64,000 nt of DNA from Icerya purchasi. Taxonomy: Eukaryota; Arthropoda; Insecta; Hemiptera; Monophlebidae. Shown in pieces: positions 12,401 through 27,400 of this stretch (positions within the stretch are counted from its first letter, which is position 1; every line of letters starts with the position of its first letter). The notes under the pieces were generated by a model. That model was not told the origin of the DNA and searched no databases. It saw nothing but the letters and a program-made list of their open reading frames with translations. The position numbers and the translations under genes were made by a program. The stretch spans positions 140,256,172-140,320,171 of the forward strand of contig CM077115.1 of the NCBI GenBank assembly GCA_039619475.1, written 5' to 3'.

Positions 12401-15400
12401 AATTTATTTCCATTTCAAATTACTAATTCATAATTTTATTTTTATTATGCACCAAACTATAAAAAAGATTTTCACACTTGTTATCATATATATGACTGGA
12501 AAATTTGTTTTGCCGACTTCGAATTAGAATTTTCCGAAAATGCCGACAGATTTATTTTTTTTTTTTCCTTTTTGAGGAGGAAACACTCTACTTATTCCCT
12601 GTTTGATACGCTCCCGATCACAACACGTACTTATGAGCACCTAAATCACAGGTTGGAAGGCGTATACATATATACGATTAAGTCGACGTAAGTTAGACGA
12701 TTGATGATCAAGCAATAAATAAAGCTTTCTTTGATTTGTTAAAGTATCACTCACGTACTTCCTTGACTCGTACTGTAACCTAATTTGCAGGTGTTATTAT
12801 ACAATATTGAACACTATTCTTTATATGAAAGAAGTCGTTCTCGCTGAATATTAGTCGTAAACAATCCAAGTACAAAATAAAACAGGGGGAATCACTGCAA
12901 GTCAGTACAGACGGTGTTGCCAGTCACTACAACGAGCAAGATGGTCACATTCATTTAAAAAAAGAGGATTCCCCGGTTTCGCCACAGAATAAATAAAAAG
13001 TTGTTCCCTGTGCTCATTTCAATCGGTCCGAATTGTAGGTGCGACAAAAATATTAAATGAAATGGTTCAAATTTTTACAAGGTATTATAATTATGTACTG
13101 TGAAATTTTTTCGCCCCTCTCGCCACCTAACGCTAGGCCACTGGCTGTACGTTGTCCGGCAAACAACCTTCACTCTGTCCCTTTCTATTATATACAGGCG
13201 TAGGTGTATGTGTATGTGTGTGCGTGCGATCGAGTATCGAGATTCGAGCAGCAAGCATCGTACGCGGTCAGCTGCATAAGCCCAATTCTAAACACGCGTA
13301 CATTTTATTGAATTTGAAAATTGGAACGGGTTTTTTGTGTGACGTTAGCACACTTCAACCAGTCTGATGATTTATTTATTGTTTTTGTTTTAATTAATTT
13401 ATACGGATTTTTTTTTTTTGTTTTAATTCATACGGGATTTATATATTGTGTAATTTTTTATCGTATACTTTATGAATGACTTTATATTTGTATATGGGTG
13501 TCCCCCTCTAGACAACACTACTCTTTTTTTATGAATATTTGGTTTTTGAGATCTTTCACGGAACTTTTTTTTCAGTGCTTCTGCGGAATCCCAATATTCA
13601 GTAGAATATAGTTTGAGAAGTACCGATAATCTACTTCGTTTATCTTAAAAAATAACGTTAACTAAATATAAAAATTAATGTGTTTATAATAAAAAATATA
13701 TATTTTTTTTCTATAAAGTTCTGCATTTTCATAAATTGATGTATATATATATGTGTGTGTATATTATATAATAACTCAATCCTTTGAATTTGCCCATATG
13801 TCCATTTAGTCTCCGTTTGGCGTAGATACTAGAGCTGTTAAAAACCGGATAACCGAGTAAACGCTGTTTCGGTTAAAAACCCGATACGGGTGAAAATCGG
13901 TTTTACGGTTTTCACAGATACGGTTAATTGTACGAAAAGGTAATTCGTATTAATCGCGATGTTGGTTAAATAATAATAATAATAATAATATTAATCGTTT
14001 TTTCGATTCTTTTTGGATTGTTGTGTAATTAATATCAATGCGGGACTTGGTTGTACTAGTTCGTATTTTGCTATTATTGCTTCGTCATTTAATGATAATC
14101 AATCGTAGTTTCATAAAATTATTTATTTCCGGGAAAACCGCAGTTCGGTGAGTTAAAACCTTACTTCATTATCACTCGTGGACGTGCACTGCTCACGGGC
14201 TTAAGTCACTCGCGATGCCCCTAAACGCATACACTTGCAGACGCAGACATCAACAGCAATGCAACAGATGCTATGCTACAAAAGACAACGTCCGCTCTAA
14301 TCAGCGCGCGATTTATTCCTAACGCATTGGGGAAAAAAGTTGTATTAAGTGGTTGACAAACCCGATTTTCATCCGAATAATCGGTTCAAAACCGATACTG
14401 CAGTTAACCGGGTTATCCGTATACCTGTTAAAATCACCAGCTCTAGTAGATACGCCAAACATTATTATGAGAAAGTTTCTATTCAATATTTATTTTATAA
14501 TTATTTCCGCCCGAGCGTAATTTTATTTAATATTTGTTTTATTTTATTTCCGGTTGTATATAATTTTTATTTAAACTTGATGTTATTTTATGTTAAATAT
14601 TTAATATTTAATTTGTGTTTAACTGCTATCGAGATTTTTCATTTGTCGCTGCTAAGTTTTAAGTTTATGCCCGTTATTATGTTTTTAAAAAATATGGTTA
14701 GTCTCGCTCGTTCGGTTTTTGGTTGAGAAAAGAATTTTTAATCGCGGTTTTCTCGCACACTCGTCCATTTAGTTTTTTTTTCCATTCCTTTTCTTTCCGT
14801 TAACTTGATTTCTCGTTTTTAACAATTAAATTCTCGTTTTCCTTTTGTTTTCCAGCTAAAATATAGAAACAGCTCTTTTCAGAGCTCCCGGTCGTCAGTA
14901 CAGTCGTCGTTATTTACACGAAAAATATACCGTGAGTACTATACTTTCTTATCTTACACTAATTCTCGATTGAACGCTAAACATTTTGGTCCCTGTAAAG
15001 AAACCAGTGCAGTTTTTTCGTTCAATTGCGAATTAGGATTAACTTCTATTTCTATTGCTCGTCATAAAAGTTTTGTATGTTTTATGCTGTATAATACACA
15101 AAGGTTTCGCATACTTTTTTTTGTGTTTTGCGCTATAGGAGTTGCACATAAATTTTGTATTGCGCGCTGCAAAGGTTTCGTACAATCTTTGTTATTGTAT
15201 GTTATAAGACTTCGTATAGATTTTTTTTATTTATTTATTTTTTTTTTGTGTTGAGCGCCATGAAAGATTTGTGTATTTAAAAAAAATAAAAATTGTCGTA
15301 TTTACGGTTGTGCGCCGTGAAAATAATTTGGCGTATTTTCGGTCGCGTAGCATAGTGCGTCACGCTCGGTTTCGGCCACGCGATTTGGCACGTTGCGTTT

Positions 15401-18400
15401 TTATTCGGTTAGCGCGCACTTCAGACAATTTTGATTACGTGTTTAGTAATTTTAAATATTTACAATCGCGCAGTGAAAAAAAAAAAATAAATAAATAAAA
15501 AAAAAATATATACTTCGTTTGGATTAGAATAGCGCGTTATACGAATTTGACAATTACCGGTTTCATAGTGCGTTGCGTTCGGTTTCGACCACGTGTTTTA
15601 GCAAGCTGCGTTATTACTTCGGTCGCAAAAAAAAAAGAAGGAAAAATAGGTATTTTGCGGTTAGTATTTTTTTATTACTATTTTATTTTTGCTCATCGTC
15701 TTACCGTTTCTATAATTGCGCGTAATGACGTCAGAATAAGGTGTTACGTTAGAGACATTAAATCGAAATAAACAGCTCATTTCACGCACAATAAAGTCTA
15801 CAATGAACAGCATAGATGCGGCGCTGCTTGAGAGTGTGATGAAGGACAAGATTTATGAAATTGCTGCTTTGATAGACACACACGGGAAGCCGATTTAATG
15901 GAATTGCAGAGATGCTCGATGGACTTCAAAGGAAAAACTGCTGAAGCAAATAGAAATGGCAGAGGCTAAAGCGGTTGAGGAATGACAACAGAGTAAAACA
16001 GAGTACGCCTTAGCGAAAATTGAACAGAACCACGGCGCAAATAAAGGGCAGAGATGCTTCACGACAATCGCTAAATGCCTCTTTGATTACCGAATCGACA
16101 GACTATTATTGCAGGTTACTTTAAAGAGCTGATTGGCCTCCAGAAAATTACTTTGCCGAATTTGCGGGAGTGACTAGATCGGTTGCATGTCGTAATAAGA
16201 GGTTTAACGGTGTGCGGACTTAATAAGAAGCTATGTCTCCACTCGTCACCTATCTGACGGTGTTGAAACTTCCAGAGAGACTAAAGACGGATGGGGAGAA
16301 CTCGCTTGTGTATAATTTCACATATCCTTTTCGTTTGAGCCGCTGGCAGCACCCTTGCAAAACCGTTGTTTCGCCTACGAATCAATCGATGTTGCTATGA
16401 CCCCCCGGAAATCAATGCTCGCTATGACGGATCGAACAAAAGTGGCCTCTTCACGGACTTGCGTCTTATGTAAAGAAGATGATCATTATCTCTCAAACTG
16501 TACAACCATTTTGGCAAAACCAGTATGGAAAATTTCATGTTTATCAGCATCACATAATACTTTTTTGGTCTCAAAAATTTGGAACGACTTCTCCTTAGCC
16601 CTAAAATACATTCATACATTTCATCGAGTCCGAGTTGCCCGTCGAGAATTTGAAAAAACAAAATGATCAAAGCGAAAAACCGGTGAAAAATAAAACTAAT
16701 CCATTCGGTAATAAAATCTACACAACCTCAGAAATTAGAAGAAAATCCACCATTTTTTTTTTATTTATATAATATCCGAGTAAAATGAAAAAAATCGAAG
16801 GTTGTTTTCCAGTGGTAATAAAATTATTCGCAACTAATTTCGCGTAAATTGCAACCCTATTAATGTAATATTTTCATTAAAAATTTTATACTAAAAAATC
16901 TGTAAAAATTAATCGTAAATTAATTTTAAAAATAACCTTTTGGTTTTACTATAGCAGTTTATTTGTTTTCTATAACCAAAACACACCCAAGTAAAAAAAT
17001 CCTGCAGTCGCCCATGAACTGATACAAAAAACATTACATGACTACTTTTTATAGTCATTAATACATATTACACGGTTTGGGATTATTAATCTATTAGAAT
17101 CGTTACAAAAGGATTTCATTACTTTTACTCCGACATCAGTTTGAATGGCATTAACATTCGAATAAATAATATTTTCTACAAATAGTTTAACTTGATCTGG
17201 TTTTTAAAATTTCACAAATTATATGCGTATTTTAAAAACTACATTAAAAATAAAAATCTTCGGTTGAACCAACAATAAAATAACCGTTGATAAATTTGCG
17301 ATTATTGTTATGAAATAGTATTTTTTTTTTTTAGTCACAACCATATATCACGTATTTTTTAAATTTAATTCATCACTAGCTACGTTTACAAAATAAAGAC
17401 AATCAAAAGGAAGTTAAGCGATTACGCTTTTCTCAATGTGACAAAAATTTAATAATTTAGATATATTAACTTATTAAAATCATTAACATATTATATTAAT
17501 GCAATAATAAATGTTCAAGTTCATCTAAATTTAAAAGGAAAAAAAGTAATATGGGCAAAAATCGAAAGTGATGCAGAATAAACATAAATTATATGAACGA
17601 ATAAATTTGACTATTTGTATTTCTTCGATTATCAGACTGTTTATCGTTTACACATTTTGAAAATGTTTAAAATAAAACGTACACATTACGTTTAATTTAC
17701 GCTGGCAAACTAAATAATTAAATAGAAATACACTAGAAATGTTCAAAAAAGAACAAGAATTAATCGGAATGCAGAAAAAAATGTCCCTTTTAAAGGTATT
17801 TTACGATATTATTACAATAAACAGGCAATAGTTAAGAATAAGAATTATATTAATTGTAAACCCTATACCTGAATTGAAGAAATCCAAGATCCAGTTAATC
17901 GTTGATTAATAAATAACGAATCTACCGTATTCCTAACGAAAGAACTCTTGCTCGGTAAAGCATATGAAAGTATATTATCTTCACTAATCTGAACATCAGA
18001 TCGAGTGACACTGTGCAGAACAGTACGAAACTGAACATTAGTTTCCCGGTATTCCCAGTGCAGGGCATTTGATAAGAAATCTGTGTAGGCCTTTAAATTA
18101 TAGAAAAAATTATAGCTGTTAAAATCGGAAATTTATTTATACATTAATAGGATCCAAGTACAATCAATATCTGGTTACACAAACTTTGGAAATCTTAATA
18201 CTGAATGGCATTAAGCACGTACAAACGTATACAAATCGTTTTTATATATCTCAACTGAAATTAATAAATATATGATCAACAAAATTATTTTAATAAATAT
18301 ACTAGCGTGCATATTATAAACGCTTACTAATTCTAAAATTTAAAAAATTGTAGTCAAATCGCTCAAGTTTATGTAAACGTTTAAATAAGTTATTAAAAAA

Positions 18401-21400
18401 ACAAAAAAAAATTATTCTTTCTCGCTTTTTTCTAAAAAACTAGCATATATATATATATATATCAATGGCTAATCCTTTAGTACTTCTAGGCATTCGGCGA
18501 AGTATCAAATCAAATTGAAAACAAAAAAATCTGCCAATACTTCTCTAGCAGCTAAAATTAATCTAACTAAAGAGGCACAGGTTTTAGTTTGTCAGTAGGA
18601 ATCTGAGAAACACTGTTGGAAAATGAGAAGAAAAATGCTTAATGCGTAAAACATAAATTGGTCTATTGGTGTTGAGTAATAACTGAATTACAATTTGCTG
18701 ATGTGCTCGAATTCGCGTTGTGTTCGTTAGGCGCTGTGACTACTTCTTCGATACTTGCAAACCACTAAGAACGTATTGAGGAGGGCGTACATACTTACAG
18801 TAACAGCGTAAACAGCCAATCAAATCGAGCATTTCGGGAACCACAACAGCTATTTCATTATAGCTAAAAGACACTTAAAGACCGTTGGCAAAATAAACCG
18901 CTAGTAAAAATCTGTCAACCATGACAAACGTATCAGGGGAAAAATCAGGATTCGCCACTAATATACATATATGTACAAAAAAAGTTTACTAGAATTTCCA
19001 TTCTGCAAACAAACATCTTCGCAACACGTCTACTAACACCAAATACGGATAAACATTTAATCAAGTATAATCAGTTTAAAAATTGTTCTATAAAAATCGT
19101 TTCTAAGTAAATTATACACCAAATCATAATACCGAAAGTGTCAACTGCTTTCTACTACTGCAATGGTTTAGAAGTATTCCGAATTTTTAAAGATTCTAAA
19201 AATAATTTAAAAACGCAACGCGGAGAAGTGTTATTCAGTTAAAATGTGACAGTTTTATACCTAAAAGGAGAAGAGAAAGACGAAGACAGAAAAAGCTATA
19301 ATAAATGTTTTACTGTCAAAAAATTTAATTAAATATGAAAGTTAATTTTCTTTATGTGGCATTCCATTTTTTTTTCTTTTTTTTTTCTTTCTAGAATGAC
19401 TCAAAGAGATGAAAAAACGGAACAAAAGTAACTGGTAGTTTAAAAATAACTGTAACAAAACAGCATCAACTGATGCCGTATAGTTTTCTGTATTTTACAT
19501 TAGATCGAATTGCGCATGTCGTATTATAAATATTAAAAAAATTAAATTGGATGGGTCAATGCTTTGAGTAAACCGACATATAGTTCTTGGAAAGTTATAC
19601 TTTGAAAAATTATTTGTACACGCAAATGAAAAAGCAAAAAAATCAATATTGTAGCTCACAAAAAAACAATCGTAGGCATATTACTTAATTTCAGATCCTA
19701 AACATTTTTTTTATTTCTAAGGGTATAGAACTTACTTTACTTTATATAACTTACGTACTAGTGTACATTTTCCGCGAGGGTAAAATATAAGATTAAAAAC
19801 ATTAAAAATAATGGCATTCTTTTTTCTTCTTCTTTTTTGAAGTATGATATTTTGAGTCCAGCTACCGATTAGCTGTTATTTTCATTTCAGGTGTCAAATT
19901 GAGAATTAATAATCTGTTAAATGCTTTTAATTGTTTAATCATTTTCAATTTAAAACGAAACAAGAAACAAACAAACGCGTATTTTGCATAACTATTTTTT
20001 TAAATTTTTATAAATCATTAAATACACTTACTTTGGAGGCAGAATACGGTGCCAGGAACGGAGTAGGTAATAATCCAGGAAGTCTAGTGACATTTAAAAT
20101 AATGCCTCTATCTCGTTGTATCATACCCGGTAATACCAGCCGAGTTAATAAACTAGTACTAATGACGTTCGTTGTTATTATATCCATTATTTGATCTCTC
20201 GTCATCCGAAAATAAAATGTCGGACTACCAAATGTTTTGTCATGAGCATTAACTAACATAATAAATCAAGAAAAAGACCATCATTATTTATTAAATTAGA
20301 ATAATATGAAGGGTAATAATTTTAGGGACGGTAACAAAACCGATAACATATCGCAACGTAATAATTCATACACCGTAAAAATATATTTGAATATGAGAAA
20401 AATTGCAGATTTACAGTTTACAATGAATAAACGATTTCTGTAAAAAGGTAATAATAATGGAAAGCAAGAACTTTACAGTTGTTCTCAGATCATTAATTAC
20501 AGACAGATTATTGACTGTAATAATAACTGTAGTACGATACAGGTTTAATTGTATTACTAATGATGCTAAAATAATTTTTACTACAGACATTTCAAACACG
20601 CAAAGGTAAAAAACAAACAAACAAAGAAAACCTTCTTGAAAATTAATATTTTATTTTACAGACTTTTACGTAATATCGCCATTTAGAAAAAATTACACGT
20701 TTTTCAAATATTTCACAATGTTTTTTATCATATACTGATTAAGGGATAAGGATAGTATTTCGATTAAAAAGTGCACGATGTAATGAAAAAAGAAAGACAA
20801 ACAAAAAAAAAAAAGGAGAAAAAGTTCCGGAGAAAGAAAAAATGAATTACATTAGTCAAACCATCAAAAATATAACAAAAAATAGCCTTGAAAAGGGTTT
20901 TTTGTAAAACGATATTGAAATACAGGTTAGGAAATAAGGAACAAATAAAGAGAAAAAGTGAATCAGAAAAAAGGAAATGTTGTGAAGGAATATATAAACA
21001 AAATTAAAGAGGAACTGGTGAGAACGAACAAAAAATTATGAAAAAATAACAAAACTACACGAAATAACGAATCGGAAAACGAAATATGCAACGAACAACG
21101 TAATAACAACTATCTTAAATAGCAAGTGTGTCTTTAGCCTCAACTTACCAAACAGCAAAATTTCTATGATGCCACCAGTCTTATAATTTTCAAAAAAATG
21201 TAATAATCATCAAATATTTACGATACTAACCTGATTTTAAACACAAAAATTACGTAATTTTTGAAGTGTTATTTGATTGCTTTTTGCATTTTTTAATAAA
21301 CTAAAAATTAGTAAACCAAGCTTTTGAATATAATAATTTAAATCATTCAAGTTACATATCTGGCAAACAACAGTATTATAAAATAAATTTATTTCATATG

Positions 21401-24400
21401 TTGATTAAATAATAAAAATTACACATATTGCCTAGGGATTCTAGAATTAAATTGTTATATAGACAAAAATGAAGATTAGAATATAAGCAAAACGTGCATA
21501 AACTTACGTGAAAAATCTAAAGCTAGTTTTAATAAATATATAAGTTAAAATATGTTAGTTGCCAAGTTGATCTGAAGCTTTACCTGCAAGTACGAGTAAA
21601 TTCAATACTTTGGTGTTATTTGAGTATAAATGATGGGGCCTATATATGTATTTTACAGATACACAATCGTACAAGATTTATTTGGTTAAAAAATAAATAA
21701 AAACCAAAATATTTCCGTCTATTACAAAATATATACGCATGTAATGTTTAAATGATTTAATATGAAATTATTAAAAAAAAATAAACATAACATTTTCATT
21801 AAACCTGTTTAGCCAAACTAAACACAAGAGGCTTTTCAATTTATCCTATAAGTACGTACAAAATGTATATACTTTTCTAATAGTTCGCTCATTCTAAATT
21901 GTAAGTAGTGTAACAGTTGTCTGGCCGAGCGGAAGGAACTGCCCCCCCCCCACTCGTATTAGTGACTTTGGGCTTAGTACATTGTGAACCTTAACTTCAC
22001 AATCCCTGACACCCTGTCAAGGGTGTGGGACTTACTTTACTTTACTTTAACAGTTGCCTGCAACCCTCATTTAATAGCCCTTCACACAACGATAAGCAAA
22101 CATTTCTAATCAAAAAATTCAAAACTAATATAATACTGCTATTAGCATTAGTAAAAAATTAAAGTAAATCAAGTCCCATATATCCTTGATAAGGTACCAT
22201 GGATTGTGAAGTTAAGGTTCACATTGTACTGAGCCCGACGGCACTAATGAGAGTAAAGGGACCCGTTGCTTCATTAGTAACAACGAGAATAATTTTGATG
22301 ATATCACTGTGTGTTTTGTTGCTGTTTGATAGTTGAAGCTAAAAGTACTTGACTTAAAATAACTGCCACTAACGAACTTTCAATCGCAGATAAAACCATT
22401 TTTGAACGGTAACTACACGAACCTACTGACTGTCGCATATTTTAAATAACACAATTAAAACAAGATGACAAAACTCAACGCTAAAAAGTAAAATAAAATA
22501 AAAGGAATAAAATTCAGCTCGAGAAAAATAAATAAATAAATTAAAAAACAAAAATTATTTAAAAATAAATATTTTAAAATAATACGGATAAAAGTAATAT
22601 AACAGTTAGAATTATTATTAATTTGTATAAAGACAAGTGTAATAATTAAAACATACTTTATAATTTTGTAAAAAAAAAAAACACGCTTAAATTAGATTTT
22701 TCATTCCTTATTAATTCTTCAATTTTGCGTTTAGCATCATCAAGAATTTCGTGCTTTTTAATTTCAATTTCTTTCAATTTTTCCGATATTTTTCTATTTT
22801 CAAGTGAACCCTACAATCCTATTCCTGATTTTATTTCTTTAGAGCTTCTTAGTACAAAGCAAGAACATTTTGGGTCGTATTAATATTTTTTAGTTATGTT
22901 TATTTTATGAATCTCATCATGAAATGCAATGCATCGTATATATCTGTCTTTGTGCAACCAGGCACTACTCGAATAATCAATTAAAAGTTCATTATTTATT
23001 ACAAATACCTTTCTTTAGATAATAAAATTAAAATTATTTTTAAAAACAATGCAATTCTTTATAGTTTACAGTTTTAGGTATTATTTCTATCCATAAATCG
23101 CATAGACATGGGTTCATTTCCGAGAAAAAACTATTAATTTTTTCTTCAAATAATAGGTTTCCAATACAAACATTATTATAACTGCGTTTCATTTCGTCTG
23201 CTTGAAAATCCGAAAACCAATTGTTTCGTACAAAAATATCTAGAAATTTACTTATCCCCTTTAAATCGCAAAGCTAGATTTACTGCGCTACAAGGATCAA
23301 AGTAAGAGATCCTTTTATATTAATAAACACATAAGAGGAGACTTTTCAATTAGTAAAATGCAAAATTCGACGGAACTATTAAGACATTCATTAGGGAATT
23401 GTACAATCTTACTTGATGTTATTGCAACTATGAAGAACAATATATTTTTTTCGGAGAAATAAAGCCGACTTCTTTCATCTAATCAATAACAAAGATTTTT
23501 TAGATAAGGTATATACAATGTCTTCTTTGACGAAATGTGTCATGATTTTTCGAAACGCGTTTAAAAGCACTCTGTACAGCAACGGCGAGGAGATAGCATT
23601 AGACTAAAACTGCGTTAAAAATGGTTCAATTTTCGATGCAATAATTTGAAAAAAATACAAGTTCAGCATATAACAAGTTATTTAATGCAGAGTAAACTGT
23701 TTTGAAACAGTAGCGCATTTTGGAATTTTATAAATCGTTACTCTTGAAACGCGTTAACATTAGGAAGGGTTTTAAGAACACGACTAATCTCATTGAAATT
23801 TTTTACCAACTCACCACAGTACGGAATCATAGCTTGGAAAAGTTTGCTCCTCCATATTATTTAATTTTAAATATTTTGAACAGAATTCACAATAAGCAGT
23901 AAAAAGGGAATTTTTTATTGAAGCAAATTACAATTTAAATTTATTTTTCATCAAACATGGAAGATTGAATGAAGATTTTATTTTATCGCAAATTTATCAG
24001 TAAATAAAAGAAGACTACATGGTAAAACAGCTATATATCGGGAAAAAAAAAAACGATTAAAACACTTTAATAATGTATGAAATATATTCAAACTAATTAA
24101 TTTTATATATCACCGTGTCATATTAAATATACTAAGCTGCAAAAGTAGTTTTTTTTTTTTTTTTTTTTTTAGTAATACAAAGGTAGTCCCGAAAGAAAAA
24201 CACAGTTGGTAAAAATCAATATAAATTGATTTAAAATTACACAAAAACTACTATAAACCTTCAATATAATCTCCTCCAGTTTATTTCTAACGGTGCAGAA
24301 GGTCCACAATGTCGCTTAAATCGACACTCCCGTTGAAGATCTGTACTCTTGAAGGTACGGAACATGATATAGTTCTTTGAATAGCGATAACAAACTTTCC

Positions 24401-27400
24401 TCATCGGAAATTTCAGTTTGAGGAAAAGATCAAAGTCTGGCGGACTCAAATCGAAGCTATAGGCAGGGTGAGGAAACACTTCCCCGATCACTGATAAGGG
24501 GCCGCGTATCATGACGTACGGTAATCACTGTATTTGACAGCAGTTCTGGCCGCTTTATCCGCACTTTCGACCACAAAAATTTAGCCACGAAGTTTTTGCA
24601 AAAGATTGCAGTCACAGTATGTTAATAGGTACTTTATTTGAAACCATCAGAGGTGAAGATCGTTATTAACTTCATGACAAAACTTCACTGGTCAGGGAAA
24701 CATCGTGTTTTCGAGCACTGATCTGCGATTAAGCTCGGGTTCAAAATATATTCGTTTCAAAAAAAGCTTCTCTTTCATAATTATAATAATGTTAATTAGT
24801 AACATACAACTCACTGAACAAATACATTTCTCGATATTCCTTAAATAAATATTTTGAATAAAACTGAGTAGTATATAATCGAAAAATGGGAAAACGAAGC
24901 ATAAATCACCGCTATTGTAAATAGTTTTAGTTTATACTTTTCACGTTGTTACTTTACAGACAAATAATTTCGGCAAAATCTTAAATCATTAAATATGATT
25001 TTTACTTCTCATCAACACATGTATAAAATTCATTACCACTCCAATCTCCTGTTTGATCATTTTCATTACTAAAAAAGTCCAATGAGATTTTTTATGAGCT
25101 ACATAGAATAAATGTAAATACTAATTTTTAAATTATTTTTAATCCTTTTATGTACAGGGTGCGGCAACGAAGTGGATCGTATTTTAAAAAATCATAATAC
25201 AAAGAGAAAGTGTTTTAGGATTTTTTTATTTTTTTTTATTTTTTTTAAATATGAACTTACTTGTTTTTTTAAAATTATTTTTGAAACATAATATCTTCAA
25301 AATGGCGGCATTTTGCTTGATGCATTCTTGCATCCGTTTTACGAAGTTTTCAAATAGTTTTTTCAACATACTCCTCGATATCACGGCCGTGACATCACGT
25401 ATTGCGTTTCTGAGGTCTGCCAGGTCTTTCAGTTTGTTGACGTAAACTTTGGACTTCAAATACCCTCATAAGAAATAGTCGGCCGCCGATAAATCTGGCG
25501 AACGACTCGGCCAAACGATTTCCGCGCCTCGCATATTTAAACGGTTCCTAAACAGCTATTGCAGAACCGTCATCGTTTCGCTCGCTGTGTGCGCTGTGGC
25601 ACCATCTTGCTGAAACCACGTTTTTGACAGTTTTTTCTTACGTCTCGAGGCCGGTCCAACGAATTCTGACAGAATTTTGTGGTACCTTTCCCCGTTCACC
25701 GTCTCGTCGAAAAAGTATGGGCCAATTACTCCCCATACTGCGATTCCCATCCAAACCGTTACTTTTGGCGAGTGTAACGGCTTCTCGTTGATAATGTTAC
25801 AATTCGAATCACTTCAGTAACGAAGATTTTGCTTGTTAATGTTGCCATTGAAGTAAAAGTGAGCTTCATCCGTAATCATAATAAAATCCAGTGAAATTTC
25901 GCCACCCTGAATTTTTCCAAGCATCACTTTACTAAACGTTAATCGTAGGCTGTAATCGCCGGGTAAAATCTGATGGGTACACAACATTTTGTACGGATGA
26001 AAGTTAAGATCTTCGTGAAGTATTTGGAGAACCGTTCGTTCGGATATTTTCAAATTTTTTGCGTGTAAGCGAGCAGAACGTGATGGACTTTTCTGAATCG
26101 ACTTCTGAACTCGTTCCACATTTTCCGGAGTTCTGACTGTTTTAACGGACCCTGGTCTTTTTTTAAAGATTGATCCGGATTCTCTGAAGTTTTTCACCTA
26201 CTTACGCACAGTTTTTTCGGTTGGAATCGGTTTTTTGAACCCTACAGAAAATTTATTTCGAAAATCGCGCGCGGCGGATACATACGAATCACCATGGAAA
26301 ATAAAACGCTCTATCATGTAAACACGTTGCTCACACGTCCACTCACTCATTATGCCGAACTGTTGAATATTAAAAAAAAACAAGTCTCATCGAATTAATT
26401 AAAAACGCTGGAATGGTCGCGTTAGAGTAATTTATAGCTGAGATATGATTTTTTGAAATACGATCCACTTCGTTGCCGCACCCTGTACATTGGTATTTGT
26501 GTATCTTTTTTAAATTCTTTAAGTGTTCTTTAATTAATGAAATTCCTTGAATTTCCCCGGTTTTCCAGAAAATAGTCATCCCGAAAAACTTTGTTATGCT
26601 ATTTTTATATATATATTAATTGAAGCCAAAAATAACATTTTCATTGAACCTCTCTTAAATATTTGAATTTTTAGTTAATAAAAATGTAGGAAATAAATAT
26701 ATACACTGTTTTTTGCTTCATATGCAGCTATATATGTGAAATCCTACACGTCCTTTTGACCTCTGTGAATAACGGTATCTACCAAAACCATATTCAATGT
26801 TATTTTGTTGAACAAAAAATTATTGTTTATTACATTTATTTAAATTCATAATAAACTATTCATCATCTATTTCCGGCTTTCAAATTGATACAAATTCTTA
26901 ATAGCGCACGAAACAAAATAATTGATAAAACTGATCTCATAATTAAAATACAAAAATATAATGCGCAACATTAATTATCATACTAAAGGATAATGAAATA
27001 AACTGAAGGGGGCAACTCTAGTTTTGATAAATAAATGGAACTGGGCTGGGCTATGGGTTTTGTTCTAGCAATGTTATGTTGCATATAAATTAGGTGTATA
27101 AAAAATCAATTTGTATTTTACTTATTCATAAAAGTGCTTTAAAATAATATACGTTGCTATCATCATATTTTAGTATATACATCTCATTTTTTATCGTTTC
27201 TCCTTCAAACTTCTTCTTTGACTTTCGAAATTCATGCGTTACGACAAATTAGTAAATTTATTGTTCGTCTCCATTAAATTGTTGAATCTTTTTCTATATG
27301 CAACGAAGTCAATCTTTGTCGAGATTATAAATGTTATATAATGCATGGTAAAGAAATGTAAATATAATGAATTAACATTATAATCCAAATCGAATCGGGC

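Noticed and set aside
15271..15771. Two plus-strand frames with similar phrases (VRHARFRPRDLARCVF and VRCVRFRPRVLASCVI)
   Set aside because: They reflect the duplicated leader blocks before the gag fragment, not related proteins.
21915..21945. tRNA gene suggested by GGCCGAGCGG
   Set aside because: No B box, anticodon arm or acceptor stem follows. It is the head of a SINE with a TSD.
21997..22047. Resemblance of 'caccctgtcaag' in the SINE to the mariner end at 43559
   Set aside because: Both contain caccctgtcaag, but the similarity stops after 12 bases and the SINE has its own TSD, so it is taken as chance.
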